Shown here: in pieces, positions 1-6,055 of the stretch
Numbering within the stretch: the first letter of the stretch is position 1
Layout of the letters: every line of letters starts with the position of its first letter
Source of the DNA: Bryobacterales bacterium
GTDB taxonomy: Bacteria; Acidobacteriota; Terriglobia; Bryobacterales; Bryobacteraceae
Assembly: GCA_003139735.1 (NCBI GenBank)
Contig: PLGA01000404.1
Span: forward strand, 806-8,498
DNA: 7,693 bases
Reading direction: 5' to 3'
Position numbers and translations under genes: made by a program
Notes under the pieces: model-generated
The model's database searches: none
What the model was told of the DNA's origin: nothing
Seen by the model: the letters and a program-made list of their open reading frames with translations, nothing else

Positions 1-1104
1 CAGCGGAAAGCTCGCGCCCCACAGCAGCGCCGCCGGCAGCACGGCCCACAGGCAGCGCACCATATCGAGCTGGAAGGTGTACCAAAGGCTGGTGGAGAGG
101 AACGGGTTAATGGGCCAGTACGGCAGGGAATCCGACAGCATCCAGGCAGTCCAGGCGACGGTGGCGGCCAGCGCCATCTGGCAGCAGCCCAGGGCCACGC
201 GCGGGCGCCTCAAAGAGCGCAGGACGATGGAGCCGACGGCGCTGCCGATCCCCAATCCCACCAGGAAGATCGACAGGATGATGGAGAAAGTGTAGACCGT
301 GGCCCCCAGCATGAGGCCCAACAGGCGGGTCCAGACGACTTCGGCCCCCAGCGCGCTCGCCCCGGAAAAGGCGATGGCGGCGTACACCGGCCAGTATCCG
401 GATACTCCGGCGCCGTCCACCGGAGCGGCTTCCGCGGCCACCTGGTGCGGGCTGAGGCGGGCGAGCAGGAGGCTGACGAGCGCCACCGCCAGGTTGATGC
501 TCACGGCCACGAAAGTCGCCGTGGCCATGTTGAAGACGCGCAGCAGGTAGAAACCGGCCAGCAGGCAGCCGAACACCGCGCCCGCCGTGTTGGCTCCGTA
601 GAGCAGGCCCATCCAGGAGACGCCTTCGGCCGAAGTCTTGAGCCATCGCGCGGCGGCCGGCAGGGATGCGCCCATGAGGATGGTGGGCGGCAGCAGGCAA
701 ATCGCCGAAATCACGGCGCGCAACAGCACCGACGGAAAACCGTGCCCCGCGAACGCCACGTAAATCCCGCTGACCAGCGGCATTCCCATCAGCGCCAGGA
801 TTCCGCAAACGCCGATCCCCAGTTCCACGGCCGCGTAGACGCGCAGCGGATGGCGCTCGGCAGAAAGGTAGCGCGGCAACAGCAGGCTGCCCAGGCACAG
901 GCCGCCCATAAAGGTGGCCAGCAGCACGCCCAGCGAGACGGCGGTCGACCCGATCACCAGTTGCAGCAACTGGTACCAGACGATTTCGTAGATCAGCGCG
1001 GAACATCCGCTGCCGGCGAAAAGCAGCAGCAGCGCCGGATGAAAACGCCGCGATGGCGTCGCGGCAACGGGAGTTGGTGCGGGTTGTACCTTACTCTTGC
1101 TCAA
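1..1104 (-). CDS. Fused MFS / spermidine synthase-like membrane protein, N-terminal part (runs off window)
   Basis: The first 368 codons are open and the gene continues past position 1. After a short polar N-terminus (residues 1-22) the protein is almost entirely hydrophobic segments separated by short basic loops, so it is a polytopic inner-membrane protein. It holds an internal duplication. GCSALIYEIVWYQLLQ (33-48) and ILMGASLPAAARW (142-154) in the first half correspond to GASALGAEVVWTRLLG (248-263) and LLWGASFPL (360-368) in the second half. YGANTAGAVFGCLLAGF (169-185) is a characteristic family motif. Known relatives carry a C-terminal spermidine synthase-like SAM-binding fold, which would lie outside the window, so no enzymatic activity can be claimed. 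The start is TTG at 1104: an in-frame TAA lies at 1123-1125, no ATG or GTG falls between them, and a GAGGA sits 5 nt upstream. Substrate and role are unknown. Family call is confident, function is not. Confidence 0.85.
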   Translation of the reverse strand, partial: MSKSKVQPAPTPVAATPSRRFHPALLLLFAGSGCSALIYEIVWYQLLQLVIGSTAVSLGVLLATFMGGLCLGSLLLPRYLSAERHPLRVYAAVELGIGVCGILALMGMPLVSGIYVAFAGHGFPSVLLRAVISAICLLPPTILMGASLPAAARWLKTSAEGVSWMGLLYGANTAGAVFGCLLAGFYLLRVFNMATATFVAVSINLAVALVSLLLARLSPHQVAAEAAPVDGAGVSGYWPVYAAIAFSGASALGAEVVWTRLLGLMLGATVYTFSIILSIFLVGLGIGSAVGSIVLRSLRRPRVALGCCQMALAATVAWTAWMLSDSLPYWPINPFLSTSLWYTFQLDMVRCLWAVLPAALLWGASFPL

Positions 1105-1109
1105 AGGGG

Positions 1110-1114
1110 TCCTC
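1110..1114 (-). promoter_or_regulatory. Shine-Dalgarno GAGGA that decides a TTG start
   Basis: On the minus strand GAGGA lies 5 nt before the TTG at 1102-1104. Together with the in-frame stop at 1123-1125 and the absence of ATG or GTG in between, it fixes the membrane protein start at TTG. Confidence 0.65.
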
Positions 1115-1138
1115 GGGAACGCTTAGGATAACGTACCG

Positions 1139-1158
1139 CCGCCGGTCTTTGCCGGCGG
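1139..1158. repeat. Hairpin with 7-bp GC stem in NYN-to-membrane-protein spacer
   Basis: CCGCCGG (1139-1145) and CCGGCGG (1152-1158) are perfect complements around a 6-nt loop. It lies in the 119-nt spacer (1105-1223), downstream of the hairpin at 1181-1200 in the direction of transcription. There is no T-run, so an intrinsic terminator is only possible. A structured repeat or a signal stabilising the 3' end of the mRNA is as likely. Confidence 0.5.
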
Positions 1159-1180
1159 TGTTGTTCCCTCGGATAGGTGG

Positions 1181-1200
1181 GGCAGGCGCTTCCGCCTGCC
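1181..1200. repeat. Perfect 8-bp hairpin just after the NYN gene, possible terminator or dispersed repeat
   Basis: GGCAGGCG (1181-1188) and CGCCTGCC (1193-1200) pair perfectly around CTTC. The hairpin begins 23 nt after the TAG of the NYN gene, which suits a 3'-end structure, but no T-tract follows on the minus strand. Read on the minus strand the stem is followed by CCAC, giving a GCCCCAC run at the stem edge. The same run borders the hairpins inside trpF, so this may be a member of a repeat family. Confidence 0.6.
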
Positions 1201-1223
1201 TCCCTGGTAGATCTTAGCGCCGC

Positions 1224-2777
1224 CTACGCCGTCGGTTTCTTCCGCGGCCGCGTAATCCGCTTCTTGGGCGTCACCCCGACGTTGGCGGTCTTCCGCGGCA
1301 CGCGCGGCCGGCGCGCGGGCTTGGGCGTGGGCAGCGGCGGCGGAACTTCGCCGGTGGCCGTGGGCTGACCCGGCACCAGCGGCTGCGGTTCGTCCTCCTC
1401 CTCCTGCTCCTCCTGCTCCACCACGGCCACCGGCTCCGGCTCGGGCGGGGGCGCGGGCGGATGGAATTCGGCGCCAAGATAGACCGTGAGCCCCTTCTCT
1501 TCGTCCGCCTGGATGCGCACCAAGCCCTTGTCTTGGGCGTAGTTCAGCAGCTCGCTGAACTCCTGGAAACCGAACTTGCGCCAGTCCAGATTGGGCTGCT
1601 CCTGGCGAACCCACTCGGACAGTTCGTCCTCCGTCGCGCCGTTGTCCACTTCCAGGCGGTGCGTTTCCAGCACGTCGCGCAGCAGCGGAATGGCTTCTTC
1701 GGGCTTCGCGCCCGGTTGTTTTTCGGGAGCTCCGGCGGCGCCGCCTTTCATCCGGATCATGTAGCGGCCTTCGCCGCCGCTGACCTCGACGAAATCGGCC
1801 TTCTGCAGCTTCTCCACGAAATCCGTGAAGGAACCCGCGCCGTATGCCTTCTCGTTGAAGGTGGAATCGAGCTGCAGCATGGTGGATTTCAGCAGCCCTA
1901 GCTGCGGCCGCACCTCGCGCCGCTCCAGCACTCCCAGCGCGCGCTCCACCAGCGGCATTGCCAAGGTCAGATCGAGCGCCACGCGCTTGTGCGACTGGCG
2001 CTGCTGACTGTGCTGCTGCCGGTCTTGCTGCCGGTCCTGCTGGCGGTCCTGCTGGCGGTCTTGCTGCCGGTCTTGCTGCCGGTCCTGATGCTGCCTCTCC
2101 TGGTACGGCTGCCGGTCCGCATACGCCCGCTTCTCCCCGGGCAGCGTAATCGAAGCCTCCACGGGCGGCGGTTGGACTTCCACCGCAGGCTGCCCTTCCT
2201 CCGCTTGCGGCTGGCTTTCCTGCACGGGCGGCTCCGCCTTCTCTTGCGGCGGTGGCGGCGGCGCAGCCTGCTGCTCCGGTTGGCGGTGGCGCCCGGAAGA
2301 ACGCGGACGGTCGTCGATAATCGATTCGTAAGCGATGAACTCGTGGCAATTCTTCTGCAGAATGGTGCTGGTGAAGGCGCGTCCGCCCACCACGAAAATG
2401 CGCTTGTCGTACTGCTTCAGCTTGTTGACCAGCGCGATGAAATCGCTATCGCCGCTCACAATGGCGAAGGCGTTGATATGGTCATGCGTGAACGCCATTT
2501 CCAATGCGTCCAGCGAAAGGTTGATGTCGGCCCCGTTCTTGTCGCCGCGCGGCGAGGGGTCCCGTTGAACCATCTGCACGGCGTGCTCGGAGAGGGCGCG
2601 CGTGGCGGATTCCTGTCTGCCCCAATTCGCATACGCGAACTTGGTGACGATTTCGCCGCGTTCTTTCAGCGCGTCCAGCACCGCTGCCACGTCGAATTCG
2701 CGGTGCAGGGTGGACTTGACGCCGATCTCGATGTTATCGAAGTCGATGAACACGGCGATCTTGAGTTTTTGTTCCAT
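1224..2777 (-). CDS. NYN-domain (LabA/PIN-like) protein with two OST-HTH/LOTUS-like domains
   Basis: This 517-residue protein is probably an RNA-processing or RNA-binding factor in the cytoplasm; its target is unknown. Residues 5-156 form a NYN domain (PIN-like nuclease fold). Acidic residues are in the expected places: FIDFDN (D12, D14), GADINLSLDA (D84) and VSGDSDF (D110, D112). A Pro/Gln/Glu-rich linker (157-230) leads into six DRQQ repeats (232-255). Residues about 274-344 and 360-435 each look like an OST-HTH/LOTUS winged-helix domain. The tail is acidic (about 454-464), then proline-rich, then strongly basic (488-515). I chose the ATG at 2777 because MEQKLKIAVFID begins at the first strand of the fold and AAGGA lies 10 nt upstream; an in-frame extension to 2903 is low-complexity spacer sequence. 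The gene is separated from tyrA by 156 nt and is probably its own transcription unit. NYN assignment is strong, the HTH domains are likely, and nuclease activity is inferred from the acidic residues. Confidence 0.88.
   Translation of the reverse strand: MEQKLKIAVFIDFDNIEIGVKSTLHREFDVAAVLDALKERGEIVTKFAYANWGRQESATRALSEHAVQMVQRDPSPRGDKNGADINLSLDALEMAFTHDHINAFAIVSGDSDFIALVNKLKQYDKRIFVVGGRAFTSTILQKNCHEFIAYESIIDDRPRSSGRHRQPEQQAAPPPPPQEKAEPPVQESQPQAEEGQPAVEVQPPPVEASITLPGEKRAYADRQPYQERQHQDRQQDRQQDRQQDRQQDRQQDRQQHSQQRQSHKRVALDLTLAMPLVERALGVLERREVRPQLGLLKSTMLQLDSTFNEKAYGAGSFTDFVEKLQKADFVEVSGGEGRYMIRMKGGAAGAPEKQPGAKPEEAIPLLRDVLETHRLEVDNGATEDELSEWVRQEQPNLDWRKFGFQEFSELLNYAQDKGLVRIQADEEKGLTVYLGAEFHPPAPPPEPEPVAVVEQEEQEEEDEPQPLVPGQPTATGEVPPPLPTPKPARRPRVPRKTANVGVTPKKRITRPRKKPTA
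2013..2084 (-). repeat. Six-copy 12-bp tandem repeat in the NYN gene (DRQQ)6
   Basis: Six head-to-tail 12-bp units fit the pattern YTGCTGSCGGTC on the plus strand, at 2013, 2025, 2037, 2049, 2061 and 2073. They encode DRQQ six times (residues 232-255). Units differ only at two positions: the first base (C or T) and the seventh (C or G). The flanking QERQHQ and HSQQ look like decayed copies. Because the unit is 12 bp, copy-number change keeps the frame. The segment is a hydrophilic linker between the NYN and first OST-HTH-like domain. Confidence 0.93.
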
Positions 2778-2810
2778 CGTTTGAAAATCCTTAATTCGGC
2801 CAGCGGATGT

Positions 2811-2830
2811 GGCGAACCGGCCGGTTCGCC
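2811..2830. repeat. 20-bp perfect palindrome upstream of the NYN gene
   Basis: GGCGAACCGG followed directly by CCGGTTCGCC is a perfect 20-bp palindrome with no spacer. It lies 34 nt upstream of the NYN start, in the tyrA-to-NYN spacer (2778-2933). It could be a dyad operator for a dimeric regulator, a cruciform or hairpin, or part of a dispersed repeat. The sequence alone does not decide. Confidence 0.6.
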
Positions 2831-2854
2831 GCGCCTTGTTGGCCGCTTGGCCGG

Positions 2855-2875
2855 CGGCGGAATCGCCTTCCGCCG
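2855..2875. repeat. 8-bp stem hairpin downstream of tyrA
   Basis: CGGCGGAA (2855-2862) pairs with TTCCGCCG (2868-2875) around TCGCC. A single mismatch followed by further GC pairs can lengthen the stem. It lies 58 nt after the tyrA stop and might mark the 3' end of the aromatic operon transcript, but no T-run follows on the minus strand. No convincing -35/-10 promoter was found in this spacer. Confidence 0.5.
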
Positions 2876-2933
2876 GCGGCGTTGTCGCGGATCGTAGCCT
2901 CATGGGTAGTTTATCCTAAATCGGCGCCTCGGG

Positions 2934-3779
2934 TTAGACCGTCCCCCGCAATCGGCCGGCAAACGTGGCCGCGCGGTGAAATTCTTCCTGAAGCTGCCGC
3001 GTACGCAGGTTCTCTCTTATATGTTCCAACTCTTGAATGTAAATCTCCAGGGCGCGGTCGATATGCCCGGGGTTGGTAGCCAGTATATCGCGCCACAGAT
3101 CGTAGGAGCTCAGCGCCAGGCGGGTGGCGTCCATCAGGCCGGGACCCGCCGCCACCGGCCGCCCGGCCACTCCCAGCCGCTCTTCGAGCGCCGCCGCCAG
3201 GGCGGTGGAGGCCAGTTGCGGCAGGTGCGAGGTCAGCGACACGATGCGGTCGTGTTCGTCCGCGTCCATCACCAAGGCGCCCGCGCCGATGCGGTTCAGC
3301 CATCCCCGGAACTCGCGCGCCGCGGGAGTCTCCAGTTCGGCGGGCTCGTCGGGCGTCAGCACCCACGGCCTGCCTCGAAACAAATCGCCGCCCGCCGACG
3401 CCGCACCGCGCTTCTCTTTGCCGGCCATCGGATGGCCGCCCAAAAACTGGCAGCGCGACAAGTGCTGGCTTGCGGTGTCCACAATCTCACACTTGGTGCT
3501 GCCGGCGTCGGTCACCAGGGCGCCGGGGCGCACCAGCGGGTCCAGATGCCGAAGCGAATCGAGTATGCGTCCGATAGTCTGCGAGAGAAATACCAGGTCC
3601 GCTTGCGGCACGGCTTCGGCCAGCGGCATCCCGCAGTCGATGGCGCCGGCTGCCACCGCCTCCGCGATAGCGCCCTCCGAGCTGACGCCCAGAATGGCCC
3701 CCCGGAACCCCGCCTCGCGCAGCGCCAACCCGAAGGACCCGCCGATCAGCCCCGTCCCGACAATGGCAACCGTATTCAT
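2934..3779 (-). CDS. tyrA: Prephenate (or arogenate) dehydrogenase
   Basis: TyrA oxidatively decarboxylates prephenate to 4-hydroxyphenylpyruvate (or arogenate to tyrosine) with NAD(P)+. The product is a single-domain TyrA of 281 residues without chorismate mutase or ACT fusion. The N-terminal Rossmann motif GTGLIGGS is at 8-15. TDAGSTK is at 90-96, GGHPMAGKE at 114-122 (H116 is the expected catalytic histidine), SHLPQLAS at 184-191, and DATR at 217-220 with R220 as likely substrate ligand. After the second strand the sequence reads GVSSEG (31-36) with no acidic residue, which hints at NADP rather than NAD. The start is the ATG at 3779, where the Rossmann strand begins; the open frame upstream to 3944 is repeat and spacer sequence. 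It is the last gene of the trpFBA-chorismate mutase-aroF cluster, separated by 121 nt that contain a palindromic element. Confidence 0.95.
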   Translation of the reverse strand: MNTVAIVGTGLIGGSFGLALREAGFRGAILGVSSEGAIAEAVAAGAIDCGMPLAEAVPQADLVFLSQTIGRILDSLRHLDPLVRPGALVTDAGSTKCEIVDTASQHLSRCQFLGGHPMAGKEKRGAASAGGDLFRGRPWVLTPDEPAELETPAAREFRGWLNRIGAGALVMDADEHDRIVSLTSHLPQLASTALAAALEERLGVAGRPVAAGPGLMDATRLALSSYDLWRDILATNPGHIDRALEIYIQELEHIRENLRTRQLQEEFHRAATFAGRLRGTV

Positions 3780-3781
3780 GA

Positions 3782-3873
3782 TGTGGAGTGGGCCTCCGGC
3801 CTGGTACGCCGGCGTTCTTCCGAGCGAATGCCGGCGCGCACGCCGGCATGGCAAGCCAGAGGCTCGCTCCACA
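3782..3873. repeat. 92-bp palindromic repeat element between aroF and tyrA
   Basis: The ends are a perfect inverted TGTGGAG/CTCCACA (3782-3788 and 3867-3873). The arms continue as an imperfect inverted repeat to 3815/3840, with 27 of 34 positions pairing by my hand alignment. Inside, ATGCCGGCG (3828-3836) and CGCCGGCAT (3841-3849) form an alternative perfect 9-bp hairpin around CGCA, and ACGCCGGCGT (3806-3815) is itself palindromic. The element fills most of the aroF-tyrA gap and ends 2 nt before the tyrA ATG. It looks like a MITE- or REP-like non-coding repeat. No transposase is present. Confidence 0.75.
3793..3797 (-). promoter_or_regulatory. SD-like GGAGG for tyrA, inside a palindrome arm
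   Basis: GGAGG on the minus strand lies 13 nt before the tyrA ATG, longer than ideal spacing. Four of its five bases pair with the opposite arm of the palindrome at 3782-3873, so its accessibility may depend on folding of that element. It is the only good SD match near the start. Confidence 0.4.
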
Positions 3874-3900
3874 GAGCTTTGGCGGCGGCCCCGGGCCCCC

Positions 3901-4929
3901 TCATCCCTTCGCCTCCGCCATCTGCCGCCCCACCGCCCGGGCAATCATCCTCAACTGGTTCATCAGCTCCTGAAACTGCTCCGGCCGCAACGATTGCGCG
4001 CCGTCGCTCAACGCGTGGTCCGGATCGGGGTGCACCTCGATCAGCAGACCGTCCACGCCCGCCGCCACCGAGGCCCGCGCCACCGGCGCAACCAGGTCGC
4101 GCCGTCCGGTGCCGTGCGAGGGGTCCGCCACAATCGGCAGATGCGACAGCTTCTTCACCACCGGGATCGCCGACACGTCCATGGTATTACGCGTATACGT
4201 TTCGAAGGTGCGTATGCCCCGCTCGCACAAAATCACGTCGTAGTTGCCGCCCGCCATGATGTACTCCGCCGAAAGCAGCAGCTCCTCGATGGTCGCGGAT
4301 GGGCCGCGCTTGAGCAGCACCGGCTGGCGCAGTTTGCCCAGCTCTCGCAGCAGCGTGAAGTTCTGCATGTTGCGCGCTCCCACTTGCAGAATGTCGGCGT
4401 ACTGCGCCACCAGCGGAATCTGCGTCTGGTCCATCACCTCGCTGACCGTCACCAGCCCATGGTGGTCGGCCGCTTCCCGCAGCATCTTGAGACCCTCTTC
4501 GCCTAGGCCCTGAAACGCGTAGGGCGAGCTGCGCGGCTTGAACGCTCCGCCGCGGATGACGGTAGCCCCCGCGCGCGCCACCAGTTCCGCGGAGCGCTCA
4601 ATCTGCTCGCGGTTCTCGACGCTGCACGGCCCCGCCATCGCCACCACGCGCTCGCCGCCAATGTCCACATCCCTCACGCGCACCACGGTTCCGGCGGGGC
4701 GAAAACCGCGGCTCGCCAGCTTGTAAGGCGAGGCGACGCGGTGGGCTTCCTTCACGCCCTCCATCACTTCGAAGATAGCCAGGTCGAATTCGCCCTTGCC
4801 GCCCACGCCCCCGAGCACCGTGTGAATGACGCCCGTCGAACGATGCACGTCGAAGCCCATTTTCACCATGCGGTCGATCACCGCCTGCACCTGCGGCTCC
4901 GTCGCGCCCTGCTGCATGACCACTATCAT
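3901..4929 (-). CDS. aroF: 3-deoxy-7-phosphoheptulonate (DAHP) synthase, type I-beta
   Basis: The enzyme condenses phosphoenolpyruvate with erythrose 4-phosphate, the first step of the shikimate pathway. It has 342 residues. Residues 1 to about 70 ([10 protein letters not shown] onward) form the ferredoxin-like regulatory domain of the Thermotoga maritima-type enzyme, where tyrosine and phenylalanine bind. The barrel follows, with AGPCSVE (99-105), [16 protein letters not shown] (126-141), QVGARNMQN (182-190), LLKRG (205-209), DPSHGTG (269-275) and [17 protein letters not shown] (298-314). The metal ligands fall at C102, H272, E298 and D309, the numbering I recall for the T. maritima enzyme. 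The ATG overlaps the chorismate mutase stop by ATGA, so translation is probably coupled. Retention of the ferredoxin-like domain implies feedback control by an aromatic amino acid (inference). Confidence 0.96.
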   Translation of the reverse strand: MIVVMQQGATEPQVQAVIDRMVKMGFDVHRSTGVIHTVLGGVGGKGEFDLAIFEVMEGVKEAHRVASPYKLASRGFRPAGTVVRVRDVDIGGERVVAMAGPCSVENREQIERSAELVARAGATVIRGGAFKPRSSPYAFQGLGEEGLKMLREAADHHGLVTVSEVMDQTQIPLVAQYADILQVGARNMQNFTLLRELGKLRQPVLLKRGPSATIEELLLSAEYIMAGGNYDVILCERGIRTFETYTRNTMDVSAIPVVKKLSHLPIVADPSHGTGRRDLVAPVARASVAAGVDGLLIEVHPDPDHALSDGAQSLRPEQFQELMNQLRMIARAVGRQMAEAKG

Positions 4930-5258
4930 TTGTCGGTTTCTCCAAGCTGCTCGGGATTAGAGTCCCGCCCCGCTTCCATGCGCAAGCGCTGGATGGTGCG
5001 CATCTCGTCGATGATGCGCTCGAAGACCCGGCGGATCGCTTCCTGGGTGATCGGGCCGTGGTTGGCGCCGGTGACGTTGGCGAAGACCTGGTCCTCGCGC
5101 TTAGGCTCGTAAATGGGCAGCCCCGCGTTGCGTTTCACGCGGCCAATCTCTTCCACCACGCTGGTGCGCTCGTTGAGCAGGTCCACGATCCGGCGATCCA
5201 CGTCGTCGATCAGGACGCGGCATTCCTCCAGCCTCTCGCGCGCCCGGTCCTTGGTCAT
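4926..5258 (-). CDS. aroQ: Chorismate mutase, AroQ class, monofunctional
   Basis: It rearranges chorismate to prephenate, the branch point to phenylalanine and tyrosine. The protein has 110 residues and is predicted all-helical. Aligned by eye with the E. coli P-protein mutase domain, the active-site residues are R14 (R11 in E. coli), R31 (R28), K42 (K39), E51 (D48), R54 (R51), E55 (E52) and Q90 (Q88). The last 20 residues (91-110) are a polar extension beyond the mutase fold, and no dehydratase or ACT domain is attached. The ATG overlaps the trpA stop (ATGA at 5255-5258) with GAGGG just upstream, and the gene overlaps aroF the same way. Mutase directly before a type I-beta DAHP synthase mirrors the mutase-DAHP synthase fusions known in Bacillus, so a physical or regulatory complex is plausible. 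AroQ is used here as the fold-class symbol; no finer orthology is claimed. Confidence 0.93.
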   Translation of the reverse strand: MTKDRARERLEECRVLIDDVDRRIVDLLNERTSVVEEIGRVKRNAGLPIYEPKREDQVFANVTGANHGPITQEAIRRVFERIIDEMRTIQRLRMEAGRDSNPEQLGETDK

Positions 5259-6055
5259 GCCGCCCTCAGCCCGTGTTTGAGTTCGCGCGCGAAGGATTCG
5301 AGTTGAATTTCAAGCGACGGATTGTCGCGGTTCCGCTCAATCATCCGCACGAACGCGCTGCCCACCACCACCGCTTCCACCTGCCGCCCCGCCTCCGCCG
5401 CCTGCTCCGGCGTCGAGATCCCGAAACCCACCGCCAGCGGGAGATCCGTGACGGCTCGCACCGACCGCACCAGCGGCCCCACCGCGCCCGACACGGCATC
5501 GCGCTCGCCGGTGACGCCCGTGCGGGAAACCAGGTACACGAACCCGGTGGAGTATTGCGCCACCAGCTTCAACCGCCGCGGGGTGCTGGTGGGCGCTGCC
5601 AGAAACACCGTGTCCAGGCCGCTCGCGTGCATCGCGGCCACATACTCCTGCGCTTCTTCCACCGAGGCGTCGGTGAGCAGGCAGCCATCGATGCCGCTGG
5701 CCGCGGCGTCTTCGGCCAAACGCTTGAGGCCATAGCGCAACACCGGGTTCAGGTAGGTGAACAACAGCAGCGGAACCTCCGAGCGCTGCCGAATTTCCGC
5801 CGCGATATCGAGCACTACCTTGAGATTCGTGCCCGCCGCCAGGGCCCGCTCGCCCGCGCGCTGGATCACCGGACCGTCGGCGATGGGGTCGGAAAACGGA
5901 ACCCCCAGCTCGATTAAATCGGCGCCGCCGCGCACCAGCGCCTCGGCCAGTTCCGCCGTGCGTCCGGGTTCGGGATCGCCGGCCGTAATGTAGGCGATCA
6001 GCCCCTTGCGGCGGTCCCGCTTCAGGCCTTCGAAAAGCCGCCCGATGCGCGTCAT
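5255..6055 (-). CDS. trpA: Tryptophan synthase alpha subunit
   Basis: TrpA cleaves indole-3-glycerol phosphate to indole and glyceraldehyde 3-phosphate and channels indole to TrpB. The length, 266 residues, is typical. The active-site motif [14 protein letters not shown] begins at residue 49, placing catalytic E49 and D60 at the numbers known for the Salmonella enzyme. FTYLNP (99-104), SRTGVTG (177-183, mobile loop 6), GFGIS (210-214) and VGSAF (231-235) are further barrel and phosphate-binding motifs. Loop-4 sequence is TDASVEE (128-134) rather than the more usual PDLPxEE, keeping the Asp. It overlaps trpB upstream and chorismate mutase downstream by ATGA, so it is in the same translationally coupled run. 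Confidence 0.97.
   Translation of the reverse strand: MTRIGRLFEGLKRDRRKGLIAYITAGDPEPGRTAELAEALVRGGADLIELGVPFSDPIADGPVIQRAGERALAAGTNLKVVLDIAAEIRQRSEVPLLLFTYLNPVLRYGLKRLAEDAAASGIDGCLLTDASVEEAQEYVAAMHASGLDTVFLAAPTSTPRRLKLVAQYSTGFVYLVSRTGVTGERDAVSGAVGPLVRSVRAVTDLPLAVGFGISTPEQAAEAGRQVEAVVVGSAFVRMIERNRDNPSLEIQLESFARELKHGLRAA

Noticed and set aside
107..1006. Minus-strand frame of 299 codons overlapping the membrane protein
   Set aside because: It is Arg/Gly/Ala-rich without family motifs; the neighbouring frame encodes a clear MFS/spermidine-synthase-like protein with an internal repeat.
1139..1200. Classical rho-independent terminators
   Set aside because: Stems are good but no T-run follows on the transcribed (minus) strand, so they are reported as hairpins with only a possible terminator role.
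2013..2084. Regular short repeats considered as a CRISPR array
   Set aside because: Units are 12 bp, contiguous without spacers, and in frame within a protein.
1989..2897. Plus-strand open frame of 302 codons with a leucine-rich start resembling a membrane segment
   Set aside because: It is the antisense of the NYN gene; the LLPVLLAV pattern is only the complement of the DRQQ repeat, and the NYN frame carries the recognisable domains.
2778..2903. Upstream ATG extending the NYN protein by 42 residues
   Set aside because: The extension translates the palindromic spacer into low-complexity sequence, while the fold begins at MEQKLKIAVFID with an AAGGA upstream.
3780..3944. Upstream ATG extending TyrA by 55 residues
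   Set aside because: The extension is Arg/Gly-rich, covers the palindromic element and overlaps the end of aroF; the Rossmann strand starts right at MNTVAIVGTG.
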